Shown: positions 26,305 to 36,470, counted from the stretch's first letter. The stretch is DNA of 64,000 bases from Blautia argi (GCF_003287895.1 NZ_CP030280.1:226001-290000); one strand, 5' to 3'. Translations and numbers: made by a program. The notes: generated from the letters alone by a model not told the origin.

Positions 26305-29300
26305 CAGAGTGAGAAGATGGCTTGCCATGATTTTATGTATGACACTCGTTCTGAGCAGTAATGTCGTATCCATGGCAGCAGAAGAAAACGGAACAGAAGT
26401 ACAGGCAGTAACGGAAGAGCCTGTAATTGAGGAAACAGAACCGGCAGCAGTTGATGAGGCAGTTCCGGCAGATATAACGGAAACGGAACCAACGGAAACG
26501 CCGGTAACACCGGTAACAGAAACCGAACCAACAGGGGAATCGGAAACAGAGCCAGAAACAAAGACAGAAACAGTTACAGAGCCGGAAAAAACGGAAGTTC
26601 CGGAAAATCAGGAAACCACAAATCCTGAAGAAGTGGAAAAACCTGTGACATTTGCAGCACCTCAGGCACCGCAAGTACAGGAAGGACCGGGGGCTGGAGA
26701 TGCAACAGACGATAGGATAGGAGTAGAGGCATCAGTGCTAAAAAGTTTCGACTATCCACCATATTTGTCAAGTCAGAATCAGCAGGTCTACTCTCATTTG
26801 GCAAAAAAAGACTATGATATGCGTTACGATGGAAACAAATGGATATGTTGTTGGTTTGATGATAATAGAGATAATATAGCGGAAGTTGTGGGACCAAGAA
26901 ATAAACACTATATTGTTATAGATGATACTTGGGATGCATCGAACGATCCTTACAAAATTGCTTATATGAGATGTGATATGTATGGCGGCGAAGAACAAGA
27001 AAAAATATATTATCCCGTATTTTTCATAGATGAGGAAGGAAAAACCCTATTAAAAGAAGATAATGGAAGATTTTTGGGAGAGTGTGGAAAAAGGCAAAAA
27101 CCCGACAAAAACACCTGACAAGACGAATGGCTATTGGACTCTTGGACAATATAGTGGAGGATTGATTAATAAAGAGGAACAGTTACAGCAGGTAACTGAT
27201 ACAGAAAATAAAGTAGATCCTTCAAAAGCAAAAATCACAACTCAGACTGTCTTCATCTGGCACGAAAACCCAGCTGAAACATACAAATTGGAATTCACAA
27301 AAGTTTCCGAAGAAAAAGACACTGACGGAAACTACAAGCCACTGAAAGATGCAGAGTTTGAATTATTTTTAAATGGAGAATCCCAAGGAACAGCAACAAG
27401 TGGTACAGACGGAACAGTTACCTTTGCTGACCTTGCACCTGATACCTACACATTAAAAGAAACAAAAGCACCAGATAATTACATAACACCAGAAAACACT
27501 TGGAGTGTAACAGTCGGAAATGATGGTAGCATTACTATAGAAGGTGATAACGTAGAGGTAGATTCAGCGGGAAAATATAAAATTATCAATCAACTTCAAA
27601 AAGGAACCTTGGCTTTTACAAAAATAGAGAAAGGTGGTTCTGCATTATCAGGAGCAACATTTACTTTGTATGATAGCGAAGGTGAAAAAACCGGGTATGA
27701 AGATACTTCTGATGCAGATGGACAGGTAACTATTGAAAATATTCCTTTAGGAACATACACAATGAAAGAAACAGACGCTCCGGGAGGATATATTCAGTCA
27801 ACGGATACATGGGTTGTTGAGGTGACGAAAGATAAAGTCCTGCTTTATTTACAAGGGGATGAAAGTAAAGCTCCAGTATCTGTTATCGAAAACATTACTG
27901 AACACCAGGCAATGGAAGACGCTGTAGAGCGTGATAAAAAGGTTGAAGTTGTTGATGAGGATAACAGAACTTATAAGATTACGCTGACAGCAGATTCTAC
28001 AACTAAGACTTCAGAAATAACGGGAAAGAATGCAAGCGTGGTATTGATCTTAGATGAAAGTAGTTCTATGGATGGAGATTCATTTAGGAGTTTAAAGGCG
28101 GCAGCAAGATCCTTTGTAGAGAGCCTGGGAGAACAAGCACCAGGCAGTGAAGTGGCTGTAATGTTCTTTTCAGATGAGGTTACATGTACTGATTTCTTTA
28201 CGTTAGATAAAGAGGGGATTTCAGCTTTAAATAGGAAAATTGGAAGTCATAATAGAAAAGGCGGAAATACTTACATGAATAGAGCTCTTGCTAAAGCAGA
28301 TGAGCTTTTGAAAAATAAGACAAACGAAAAATATGTGGTATTTTTTACAGACGGAGAACCTCAAGGACCTGGAGAAGGACAGACGGCTGGGCAAAGAACA
28401 GAAGATAATACAATTGCCAACGGAGCACGAAATGCAGCAGCTAGAATAAAAGAATATGGAACTATCTTTTCAGTAGGATATGGAGATGTTAAAGATGCTG
28501 AATTTTGGTGGAACCCCAATGATGGAAATGCTATATGGAACGAGAGGTGGAGTGACAGAACAGCTAAATATTATGGTTGGACATATGAAAGTGCAACATC
28601 TTATCTAAGTAATAGAATTTCATCAGAAGGCAAGTATCAGTATGCCAATACAGATGCAGCAATTACGGACATTTTCAATGATATAGCAGGTCATATTGCA
28701 GAAGCCACAAATGTAGAGGCACATAAAATCGTAGATGTCATTGACAGCAGATTTGAGTTAGCAGATGGTGAGAAAGAAAGACTGCAAGAAAAATATGGTC
28801 AAGATATTTCTTTTAAGGAGTTACCTGACGGCAGTTTGAAAATCGCATGGACAGGTAAGGCGGCGGTTATAGAACCAAAACCAGACTCAGAAAATCCAGG
28901 CGCTCATGGATGGAAGGAAACTATTAACATCCAGGCAAAAGATGATTTTGTGGGTGGAAATATGATTCCGACAAATGGTTCAGGTTCAGGAATCTATGTT
29001 GATGAAGATGATACGATAGACGTAGAATTCCAGAAGCCAACAGTCAATGTGAAATTACTTACCGTAGAAGCTGAAAACAAAGAAAAAACAGTATTTCTTG
29101 GTGATACAATTACAGTAACTGCATTTCTTCAGGAATTGCTGAAAGGAACGAAGCTAAATCAAGTTTCTGGTGGAACGTTTAGCATACCTGCAGGTTACGT
29201 GCCATCGCAAGATGAAATTGCATCTCTTTTGCAAGGAAGTGTTGTAGAAAAGGATTATAGTTATGGTAGTACAAACGATACAGTAGGAAAGTTTACATAC

Positions 29301-30020
29301 AAGTTTGTACCTGTAAAACTGCAAGATACTTCAGTTCAAGACCATGAGGCTACTGTGATAGGCAACGGTGTAGAGGAATACAAGTTGACGGTTGCTTACG
29401 AAGCAAGTTCTGTAGAGAACAGAAAATCATCTTTAGAAGGTTATATTTCACCGGAAGGAGCTGAGCAGTCTAAGTCAACAGACGATGGAATATACACAGT
29501 GAACGTAATTGCCGGAGAGATTCAGATTACCAAAAAGATTGACGGTAATTTCCAGCCTAAATTAGAAGGTGATCCAATATTTACCTTTAAAATTGAGAAA
29601 TTAGACGAAGGTGATAAGGTTGAAAAAACCTGGTACAGAACCGTTCGTTTTAACAAAAATACCGTGAAAGAACAAACAGTTGAAGCGTTAAGCGGATTGG
29701 AAAAAGGTGACTATAGGGTTACAGAGTTGAAATCTCAAAGATATACGTTAGATAAAAATCAAACAACTACCGAAGGTAGCACATGTACAGATACTCCATA
29801 TGAAGATGGTGACGGGGTTGTATTCCATATCGGAACACCATCTGAAAACGACGAGGTTGGCGCTAGAGGTGTTGCCAAATTTGTCAACACAAAAACCGGT
29901 GACAGCGGAAAGAGAACAGACACAGATGTAAGAGTAAACCGTTTCACAAAGGAAAATGGTAAGTGGACATGGAAAGGTTATGACCTTTCTACATCAAAAC
30001 CAACAAGTAATCAGCAGTAA
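26291..30020 (+). pseudogene. Secreted vWA / SpaA-domain adhesin, one frameshift
   Basis: The ATG at 26291 follows GGAAGGAG. A signal peptide (WLAMILCMTLVLSSNVVSMA) is followed by a Glu/Thr/Pro-rich stretch and a 150-residue domain. A +1 frameshift then occurs; dropping one T from the T5 at 27071 gives NGRFWESVEKGKNP and a continuous protein of about 1240 residues. Next come two SpaA domains (DAEFELFLNGE, GATFTLYDSEGE), a von Willebrand A domain with a complete MIDAS (DESSSM, GGNTYM, FFTDGEPQ), and two further beta domains. The C-terminus has neither a sortase signal nor a membrane helix, so it is secreted or built into a fibre. It leads the TasA/SipW genes and is likely the tip adhesin. Confidence 0.8.
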
Positions 30021-30037
30021 GCAGAAAGGAGAAGAAA

Positions 30038-30580
30038 ATGAAAAAATTCAAATTTAATAAAAATAAAAAGTCATTTATCCTATCTCTGCTGCTGCTGGCA
30101 GCAGTGGTGGGAACGGCAGGAACAGTAGCCCTTGCTGTTGGTAAATCAAATAAGGTAATTAATACCTTCCAGGCTGCGGATAATAACACCGGAATTGACG
30201 AAGGTGACGGGGGAGAACCCAAAAATAAAGTAGTATCTATTAAGAATGAATCAGAAAAAGACAAAGCCTTTATCCGGGCAAGAGTTACCGTTTCCCCTGA
30301 AGGAGCATGTAAGGTAGATACTTCAAGAGCAGAATCCTGGGAATATTGCAAAGAAGATGGATTTTACTATTATCTTAAAGCTGTTGCACCAAAAGGCAAA
30401 ACTACAGAACTTTTTAACGGTGTAACACCATCTGACGATTTCAAAGGTGATACGTTTGACGTAACCGTGTATGAAGAATCCTGTGTAGCAAATGTTTCTT
30501 CAAATAAAGATCTGGATATAAACACAGTAAAAGCAGCTTTTGATAAAGCTGAAAAGAGCGGGACTGTTGAAGTCAAATAA
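30038..30580 (+). CDS. TasA/CalY-like SipW-dependent secreted protein 1
   Basis: 180 residues. The signal region (SFILSLLLLAAVVGTAGTVA) resembles SipW substrates. The following domain has the camelysin/TasA pattern of KVVSIKNESEKDKAFIRARV and DGFYYYLKAVAPKGKTTELF, where a structural beta strand precedes a W/Y-rich motif. It is 17 bp after the adhesin and 22 bp before the first SipW gene, with AAAGGAG. It is probably a fibre subunit or fibre anchor exported and processed by SipW. Confidence 0.65.
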   Translation: MKKFKFNKNKKSFILSLLLLAAVVGTAGTVALAVGKSNKVINTFQAADNNTGIDEGDGGEPKNKVVSIKNESEKDKAFIRARVTVSPEGACKVDTSRAESWEYCKEDGFYYYLKAVAPKGKTTELFNGVTPSDDFKGDTFDVTVYEESCVANVSSNKDLDINTVKAAFDKAEKSGTVEVK

Positions 30581-30602
30581 AGGGCGAGAGGAAGATTACT
30601 AG

Positions 30603-31136
30603 ATGTTAAAAAAAATATGTGGCTTCTTATCAGGAATCCTTTTAATCGTACTTGCGGCACTTGCCGGAATCCTGATTATCCCCAAGGTTATGGGATATGA
30701 GGAAATGGCAGTTTTGACCGGAAGTATGGAACCAAAGTATCCGGTAGGTTCTCTGATATTTGTCAAAGAAGAAAATCCGGAAAAGCTGCAAGTCGGAGAT
30801 GTCATTACTTACCGGCTTAGCGGAGATACCGTAGTAACCCACAGAGTTGTGGAGATTAACAAAGACGAACAGTCTGTAGTAACAAAAGGTGATGCCAATG
30901 AATCCAATGACGGAAGCCCTATTCCATATAATAACATTATCGGAAAAGCACATTTCTGTGTTCCATATTTAGGATTCATCAGCATGAATATAAAGACCCC
31001 TAAAGGTATTATAGGAATATGTGGCTTACTCGTTGTGATTATCCTATTGACCTTTATCCCGGAAATCTTCTCGAACGATGAGGAAGAAGACGGGAAAGAA
31101 AAAGCCAAAAAGGCAAAAAAGAGTAAAGGAGAATAA
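30603..31136 (+). CDS. sipW: SipW-type signal peptidase I (first copy)
   Basis: 177 residues with an N-terminal and a C-terminal membrane helix. The catalytic serine is Ser41 in LTGSMEPKYPVGS. The second active residue is His80 in VVTHRVVE instead of the lysine of ordinary bacterial enzymes, so this is the ER/SipW type. The box TKGDANESND is also present. SipW processes TasA-family matrix proteins. The Lys-rich cytoplasmic tail ends 4 bp before the next TasA-like gene. Confidence 0.88.
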   Translation: MLKKICGFLSGILLIVLAALAGILIIPKVMGYEEMAVLTGSMEPKYPVGSLIFVKEENPEKLQVGDVITYRLSGDTVVTHRVVEINKDEQSVVTKGDANESNDGSPIPYNNIIGKAHFCVPYLGFISMNIKTPKGIIGICGLLVVIILLTFIPEIFSNDEEEDGKEKAKKAKKSKGE

Positions 31137-31140
31137 AGTT

Positions 31141-31875
31141 ATGACAAAGAAAAAATTAATGATGGCAGGTTTATCAGCAGGTTTAGTAGCAGTTGTAGGT
31201 GTAGGTGGAACATTAGCTTATTTATCAGCACAGTCTGATGTAGTAAACAATGCTTTTACAGTAGGACAGGGATATACACCAGATAAAGACGGACATACAG
31301 GACTGTTCCTTGATGAAACAGATTACGATTACAATCCGGATACTAAAAAGAATGAGGACACAGGGAAACGTACAGAAGAAGGAAATACATACGAGAATTT
31401 GTATCCGGGTAACAGCCTTACAAAGGACCCTAAAGTTACTATGATTGGTGGTTCTGTAGAATCGTATGTATTTGTAAAAGTAGATGGTGTAACAGAGTTG
31501 GAAGCCATCACAGCACCGGAAACAAATGACAAAGTATTTGATATTGCAGATTGGTCAACAAGCAGTTGGGTTAAATTAGACGAAAAAGGTGTTATGACTC
31601 CGGGAAAAGAAGGCGATGGATACTATGTATATATGGGACAGATGGCAACCGATGGTGTTGTAGATGTATCCTTAAAAACAGAGGGTGAACATATTCAGTT
31701 ACCGGAACAGGTATTTAATACTATCAAGGTAAACAATGTAAACGCACTTCCAGAAAATACTGCTGTTAAAACTCAGAAAGTAAGCGTAAAAGCATGTGCA
31801 GTACAGGCAACAGAACACAGACAGGGAATCGAGGCTGCGTTTGCTCAGGCAAAAGGTGAATTAGATCAGCAGTAA
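31141..31875 (+). CDS. TasA-like SipW-dependent secreted protein 2
   Basis: 244 residues from the ATG at 31141 (AAAGGAG 9 nt upstream); the frame is open further back into sipW but without a ribosome site. The signal LSAGLVAVVGVGGTLAYLSA has the LAY(L/F) cleavage region of SipW substrates. The mature part shows ENLYPGNSLTKDPKVTM and VESYVFVKV, the TasA-type 'N/PGxxxxKDPxVxN' strand pattern, and ends with KACAVQATEH. It is a predicted matrix-fibre subunit. Confidence 0.75.
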   Translation: MTKKKLMMAGLSAGLVAVVGVGGTLAYLSAQSDVVNNAFTVGQGYTPDKDGHTGLFLDETDYDYNPDTKKNEDTGKRTEEGNTYENLYPGNSLTKDPKVTMIGGSVESYVFVKVDGVTELEAITAPETNDKVFDIADWSTSSWVKLDEKGVMTPGKEGDGYYVYMGQMATDGVVDVSLKTEGEHIQLPEQVFNTIKVNNVNALPENTAVKTQKVSVKACAVQATEHRQGIEAAFAQAKGELDQQ

Positions 31876-31916
31876 TATCAAAATAAAAGAAATATAGATA
31901 TAGGAGGATATGGGGT

Positions 31917-32615
31917 ATGAAGAAAAGACAGTTGGCAAAATTAGGTTTAACATTAGGTTTAGTTGGAGCAGTTGGTGTAGGCGGAACAATGGCATTATTG
32001 TCAGCAAAGTCTAATACAGTAACAAACACTTTCGCAGCAGGAAACGGTATTGATGCAGCAAAGGATATCACATTATTTGAGCATGACCCATATCTTGATG
32101 AAGAAGGATATCAAGGTGATAGCCAGAATGTGTTTAAGGATGGTACATCTACAGACAAAGAAGGAATGATTGATATAGATGGTGTAGATTACAAGGATTT
32201 GGAACCTAATATGGTACTTACTAAAGACCCAACGGTACAGATTTCTAAAGGTACAGCAGACTGTTATCTGTTTGCAAAAGTAACAAATGGTCTGAAAGAT
32301 GTCAAGGGAGTAAGCATTGACGGTATTTTTTCCAACACTAGTGAACACTGGCAGAAGTTAGAAGGCACAGAAGATGTTTGGTATTATGTTGATTCAATAA
32401 AAGATGTAGATGGAAAAGTAATTAATACTGATGAGGAAGCATTTATTTCTGATGAATTATTTGAAAATATTACGCTTACCTCTGATGCAGAGATTTATGA
32501 CAATAAATTAGAAAACAAAAATATTGAAGTCAAAGCCTTTGTAGTGCAGGCAACAGAAAATAATAACTGGGAAGCTGCTAAAGCAATGGCGAAGGATAAT
32601 GACAATTGGGAATAA
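31917..32615 (+). CDS. TasA-like SipW-dependent secreted protein 3
   Basis: 232 residues, close relative of the preceding protein. Its signal is LGLTLGLVGAVGVGGTMALL and the mature part has YKDLEPNMVLTKDPTVQI, DCYLFAKV and a C-terminal EVKAFVVQATENNNW. TAGGAGGAT lies just before the ATG. The tandem arrangement points to duplication, giving alternative fibre subunits. Confidence 0.75.
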   Translation: MKKRQLAKLGLTLGLVGAVGVGGTMALLSAKSNTVTNTFAAGNGIDAAKDITLFEHDPYLDEEGYQGDSQNVFKDGTSTDKEGMIDIDGVDYKDLEPNMVLTKDPTVQISKGTADCYLFAKVTNGLKDVKGVSIDGIFSNTSEHWQKLEGTEDVWYYVDSIKDVDGKVINTDEEAFISDELFENITLTSDAEIYDNKLENKNIEVKAFVVQATENNNWEAAKAMAKDNDNWE

Positions 32616-32644
32616 GTATTGACTGAGTAAGGAGAACATGAATC

Positions 32645-33301
32645 ATGAAAAATAAAAAAGTATTAATGGCAGCAGCATCAACCGCATTAGTAGCAGTAGT
32701 GGGAATCGGAGCAACACTGGCATATTTCACAGACCAGGCGGATACAGAAAATGTAGTGACTATGGGTCATGTAGACGTTCGTTTAGTAGAACATGAAGTA
32801 AAAAAAGATAACAACGGTAAGTCTTATGTGACAGACAATACAAAGCCTGTAACAGAGAAAGGACTGGTATTTGAAGACGTTTATCCAGGAGAAACTCTTC
32901 CAAAAGATCCGACTATCGAATTAGTTTCCGGATCCGGTGATGCATATGTAAGAATGAAAATGGAAATTGATACTTCCAAAACTACAATTGATGCAGATGA
33001 TGTAGCTGCATTAAGAGAGAATATTAATAATGAAATTGAGAAAAGCGGTGACTGGTATTACAACGCAGAAGAAGATTTTTATTACTACAATGCACCTTTG
33101 ACAGAGGAAAGCAATACAGCTACATTATTTACACAGGTAACAATTCCAGGAGAAGAATGGACAAACAACACAGCAGACCAGACTTTTTCTATCAAACTTC
33201 AGGCAGAAGCTATTCAGGAAGAATATTTTACACCTGAAAGAGAGGGAGATATGATTACAAGCTGGGGTGGTGTTACAACAGAAACATATGATGCTCAGTA
33301 G
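32645..33301 (+). CDS. TasA-like SipW-dependent secreted protein 4
   Basis: 218 residues with the most classical SipW signal of the set: STALVAVVGIGATLAYFTD, in which LAYFTD is the hallmark. The mature part has VYPGETLPKDPTIELVSGSG, DAYVRMKMEID, and a C-terminal LQAEAIQEEYF. It ends 58 bp before the second SipW gene. Confidence 0.8.
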   Translation: MKNKKVLMAAASTALVAVVGIGATLAYFTDQADTENVVTMGHVDVRLVEHEVKKDNNGKSYVTDNTKPVTEKGLVFEDVYPGETLPKDPTIELVSGSGDAYVRMKMEIDTSKTTIDADDVAALRENINNEIEKSGDWYYNAEEDFYYYNAPLTEESNTATLFTQVTIPGEEWTNNTADQTFSIKLQAEAIQEEYFTPEREGDMITSWGGVTTETYDAQ

Positions 33302-33359
33302 GTAGAACAGGTTACGTACGAATAATGGAGTCAACTAAGCAGCAAAGGAGGATTTCCCA

Positions 33360-33857
33360 TTGCTTTCAAAAATTTTAAACTACATAGGAATCTTTTTGAT
33401 GGCAGTGGTAATCCTCCTGGTTCTGCCGCTTACCCTACCGAAATTATTCGGGATTCACATATTCGGTGTCCTTACAGGGAGTATGGAACCAGAGTATCCC
33501 GTAGGATGTGCCGTATATGTCAAAGAAATAGATTTTGAAGAAATAAAAACAGGGGACCCCATTACCTATCGTTTGGGGACAGACACAGATTTAGTTGCAA
33601 CTCACAGAGTTGTAGAGATAGATTCCGAACAGCAGGCCTTCATCACCAAGGGAGATGCCAATCAGTCCGCAGATGTCGATGCGGTTTCTTATTCTCAGGT
33701 GGTGGGAAAAGTGGTATTTCAGATACCATTGCTGGGAAGGCTTTCTGCCTGTCTGCATACAAAAACAGGAGTGCTTGCCTGCGGAGGAGTTTTCGCAGCA
33801 GCCATGGTTCTTTGGGTGCTGGCAGAGAAGATGAAGGTAAAGGAGAGTGCGAAGTGA
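33360..33857 (+). CDS. SipW-type signal peptidase I (second copy)
   Basis: 165 residues, TTG start at 33360 with AAAGGAGG upstream. Ser41 in LTGSMEPEYPVGC and His82 in VATHRVVEID are the catalytic pair, and TKGDANQSAD is conserved. It has the same layout as the first copy but diverged sequence, suggesting that each peptidase serves different TasA-like substrates. Its TGA overlaps the GTG start of the next gene. Confidence 0.88.
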   Translation: MLSKILNYIGIFLMAVVILLVLPLTLPKLFGIHIFGVLTGSMEPEYPVGCAVYVKEIDFEEIKTGDPITYRLGTDTDLVATHRVVEIDSEQQAFITKGDANQSADVDAVSYSQVVGKVVFQIPLLGRLSACLHTKTGVLACGGVFAAAMVLWVLAEKMKVKESAK

Positions 33858-34504
33858 AAAAGAGAATATTACTTATGGGCGTGGCAGCCGCTCTCACAAC
33901 AACAGCAATAGTCGGGGGATCTCTGGCATATTTTCAGGCAGATGGAAGAAATGTCCAGCAGCAAATCAGTACAAGGACATTGGGAATCAGCCTGACAGAT
34001 GCCCAGTCAGGGGAGCTGCCGGAGGATTCGATTCTTTTAAAAGGTGCCATGCCAGGTGAAGAGATTAACTTGGAAAATAAACTTGTTGTGACAAATACAG
34101 GAGATACTCCTTTATATACCAGAGTAACCGTGAGCAAATGCTGGGGCAGCTATGAAAATGCTTCTTTTAAGAAGGAGTTTGATAAGGATAGCGAAGCAAT
34201 TAAGCTGGTGCCAAACAGTGACTGGTATATAATGGAGAATACAGAGGAAAATGACGAAAATTTGTATCTGTATTACAGGGCTCCATTAGAAGTGTCAGGT
34301 CAGACGTCTTCCATACTGGAGGGACTTGAGATTGCCAAAACACTGACCAACGAGTATGCAGATAAAGGAATTCAGTTGAATGTAGAAGTAGACGCAGTGC
34401 AGGCTTCTGAATCTGAAGCGGCAAGACAGGACGCAATTCTGGCAGAATGGGGTGTCTGGGCTGAATTTGATGGAGATGGAAACATTCTCGGGATAGAAGA
34501 ATAA
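33854..34504 (+). CDS. TasA-like SipW-dependent secreted protein 5
   Basis: 217 residues from the GTG at 33854, which overlaps the sipW stop (GTGA) and follows AAGGAGAG. The signal LTTTAIVGGSLAYFQADG is SipW-like. The mature part has GAMPGEEINLENKLVVTNTG, DTPLYTRVTVSK and DWYIME, then a C-terminal VDAVQASE. Translational coupling to the second SipW gene makes it that enzyme's most likely substrate. Confidence 0.75.
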   Translation: MKKRILLMGVAAALTTTAIVGGSLAYFQADGRNVQQQISTRTLGISLTDAQSGELPEDSILLKGAMPGEEINLENKLVVTNTGDTPLYTRVTVSKCWGSYENASFKKEFDKDSEAIKLVPNSDWYIMENTEENDENLYLYYRAPLEVSGQTSSILEGLEIAKTLTNEYADKGIQLNVEVDAVQASESEAARQDAILAEWGVWAEFDGDGNILGIEE

Positions 34505-34532
34505 TGGACGTTGTGCAGGAGGTAGAGAAGAA

Positions 34533-35321
34533 ATGAAAAAATTAATGACAGTTTTCTGCATGATTCTCACAATGGTCTTCGGAACGTCCATGGGAGTCTT
34601 TGCAGCAGAAACACCCACCGTTACTTTTGACGGAAGCGAAGAGCTGAAATACAATTACAGCGATACAGCAAATTTTGGAGACGCCTTTGTAGGGATTCTT
34701 CCGGGAGATGAGAGAACACAGGAAATTATTCTGGAGAACACTTCTGACAGAGCCATGGATTTTTATATGGAGGTTGAAGTACTCCGGGCATTAGAAGAAG
34801 CAACACAGGCTTCTGATGCAGCATATCAGTTTTCTCTCAGCGTTACCCAGGAGGGTGTCAATGGTGGAGAACCGCAGATGATTTACGGAGGCGGCGCGGA
34901 AAGCCAGGCATGGATTGGCGGGGATAAGGAAGGTCTTGCCAATATCAATGAAGTGCTGGAGCAGTACGGAGAAAGAGGATTAAAGGTAGCAACCCTGGAG
35001 CCGGGCCAGCAGGCAGTCATTTCTCTTTCCGCTATGCTGGACGGAATGACAGGAGGAAATACCTATCAGGACGTACAGGGTACTTTCCAGTTTGCGTTCC
35101 ATGCAAGTGATGACACACCGGATCCGGTTACAGAAGAAGTGAAGGGAAAAGACAAGGTGGTTAAAAAGACGGTAAAAGAAGCCGACAAGACGGTTGTGCG
35201 AAAGGTGAAGACCGGAGATACCACCGCACTCCTGCCGGTTTTGGCATTGTTAGGAGTCAGTGTTCTGGTGATTCTTGTAGTTCTTTTTATTAACAAAAAC
35301 AAAAAGAAATCAAAAATGTAA
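34533..35321 (+). CDS. Sortase-type anchored surface protein of the matrix operon
   Basis: 262 residues. A conventional signal peptide (VFCMILTMVFGTSMGVFAAE) is followed by a beta-rich domain with LPGDERTQEIILENTSDRAM, reminiscent of an NxA/late-competence type Ig domain. Then come a Lys/Val/Asp linker, the sortase-like signal VKTGD, a hydrophobic helix and KNKKKSK. It could be the wall anchor for the fibres made by the preceding genes. CAGGAGGT precedes the ATG. No intact sortase gene lies in the window. Confidence 0.7.
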   Translation: MKKLMTVFCMILTMVFGTSMGVFAAETPTVTFDGSEELKYNYSDTANFGDAFVGILPGDERTQEIILENTSDRAMDFYMEVEVLRALEEATQASDAAYQFSLSVTQEGVNGGEPQMIYGGGAESQAWIGGDKEGLANINEVLEQYGERGLKVATLEPGQQAVISLSAMLDGMTGGNTYQDVQGTFQFAFHASDDTPDPVTEEVKGKDKVVKKTVKEADKTVVRKVKTGDTTALLPVLALLGVSVLVILVVLFINKNKKKSKM

Positions 35322-35390
35322 TTCTTTTGTTAATGCTTAAGGAAGTATAATGGATACAGAAAACAGGACACAGAAAGGCAGGAAACCCAT

Positions 35391-36440
35391 ATGAAGAAAA
35401 AGAAAATGGTTCATATAGCTGCGGCTGTTTGTACAGGAATGCTTTTAAGTGCAACACCGGTACTGGCAGCAGCAGATACAGCAGAATATACCGTAACCCT
35501 GCGTCCGGGAAGCATTGCACAGTTCAGTGAGGAATTTATAAATGCCTATGTAAATACATATGGAGCAAAGGTTACAGAAACGACGGGCAGTATTAAAGTG
35601 AAACTCAGCCCGGGGGAATCCATTCCCATGCTGCCGGATGACGGAGATTTGGTATATAAGGACAGCGCCAAAGGCCGTTATACGATGAATACAGACTGGT
35701 ATCCGGATACCAATGTGGTGACAGGAAATGAAAGTTTTGTAGTGAAATATGACGCCCTGGTAAATGCAGTAGAATACAAGGTGCGTTACGTGGACAGCCA
35801 GAGTGGGGAAGATGTGGCGCCTCCGGTTATTACACAGGGAAATGCGGGACAGAGCTATACTTATTACAGCCAGCAGATTGCAGATTATGTCTGTGATGTG
35901 GCAAGTCAGACACTTACCCTGGCGGAAACCGGTGACAATGTGATTACTTTTGAATATACAAGCACAAGAGAACCGCAAGTAAACCGTGTAGAAGTCCCGG
36001 GTGATACTGTTGTACAGGAGGAGAGGGTTCCCGGAACCACAACTGTTGTGAACCAGACAACTACAGCAGGAACCACAACCGGCAACCAGACCGGAACAAC
36101 CGGAAATCAGACAACAGGTACAACTGGTGATACAACAGCGAACAATGCTGCCGGAAACGCAGCAGCAGGAACAACAGAAGACACCACAGCGGGAACAGAA
36201 ACCATTGAAGGGGAAGATGTTCCTCTGGGACAGGTAGATTTAGGCGGGGAAGATGGAGAAACAGCCGATGGCGCTGAGGATTCTGAAACCGCTGAAATCG
36301 AAGAGGAAGAAGTTCCCCTTGGACAGAAGGATATGGAAGAAGAAGGCGGAAGCGCACTTCCATGGGTTGCAGGCGGAGCAGCAGTTGTTGCCGCCGGAGC
36401 AGGTGCAGGCTGGTATTTTTACAGAAAACGTAAATCATAA
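35391..36440 (+). CDS. MucBP-domain surface protein with C-terminal membrane anchor
   Basis: 349 residues: signal peptide (AAAVCTGMLLSATPVLAA), a beta domain, and a MucBP-type repeat (VEYKVRYVDSQSGEDVAPP, then AGQSYTYYS). A Thr/Asn/Gly-rich low-complexity stalk follows, then two copies of an acidic E-x-V-P-L-G-Q motif and a transmembrane helix ending YRKRKS. There is no LPxTG, so it is membrane-held. MucBP domains bind mucin or act as stalk repeats. It is the last gene of the operon, before a terminator. Confidence 0.72.
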   Translation: MKKKKMVHIAAAVCTGMLLSATPVLAAADTAEYTVTLRPGSIAQFSEEFINAYVNTYGAKVTETTGSIKVKLSPGESIPMLPDDGDLVYKDSAKGRYTMNTDWYPDTNVVTGNESFVVKYDALVNAVEYKVRYVDSQSGEDVAPPVITQGNAGQSYTYYSQQIADYVCDVASQTLTLAETGDNVITFEYTSTREPQVNRVEVPGDTVVQEERVPGTTTVVNQTTTAGTTTGNQTGTTGNQTTGTTGDTTANNAAGNAAAGTTEDTTAGTETIEGEDVPLGQVDLGGEDGETADGAEDSETAEIEEEEVPLGQKDMEEEGGSALPWVAGGAAVVAAGAGAGWYFYRKRKS

Positions 36441-36470
36441 ACCATATAAGAAGAAATCGTAAGGAGAAAA

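Noticed and set aside
26440..26640. Glu/Thr/Pro repeats in the adhesin gene as a CRISPR or tandem repeat array
   Set aside because: The repeats are degenerate codon repeats within a coding stalk, with no spacer structure. No CRISPR array was found anywhere in the window.
36253..36462. Frame-shifted ORF inside the MucBP gene
   Set aside because: Shadow of the real frame; low-complexity Gly/Glu codons keep alternative frames open.
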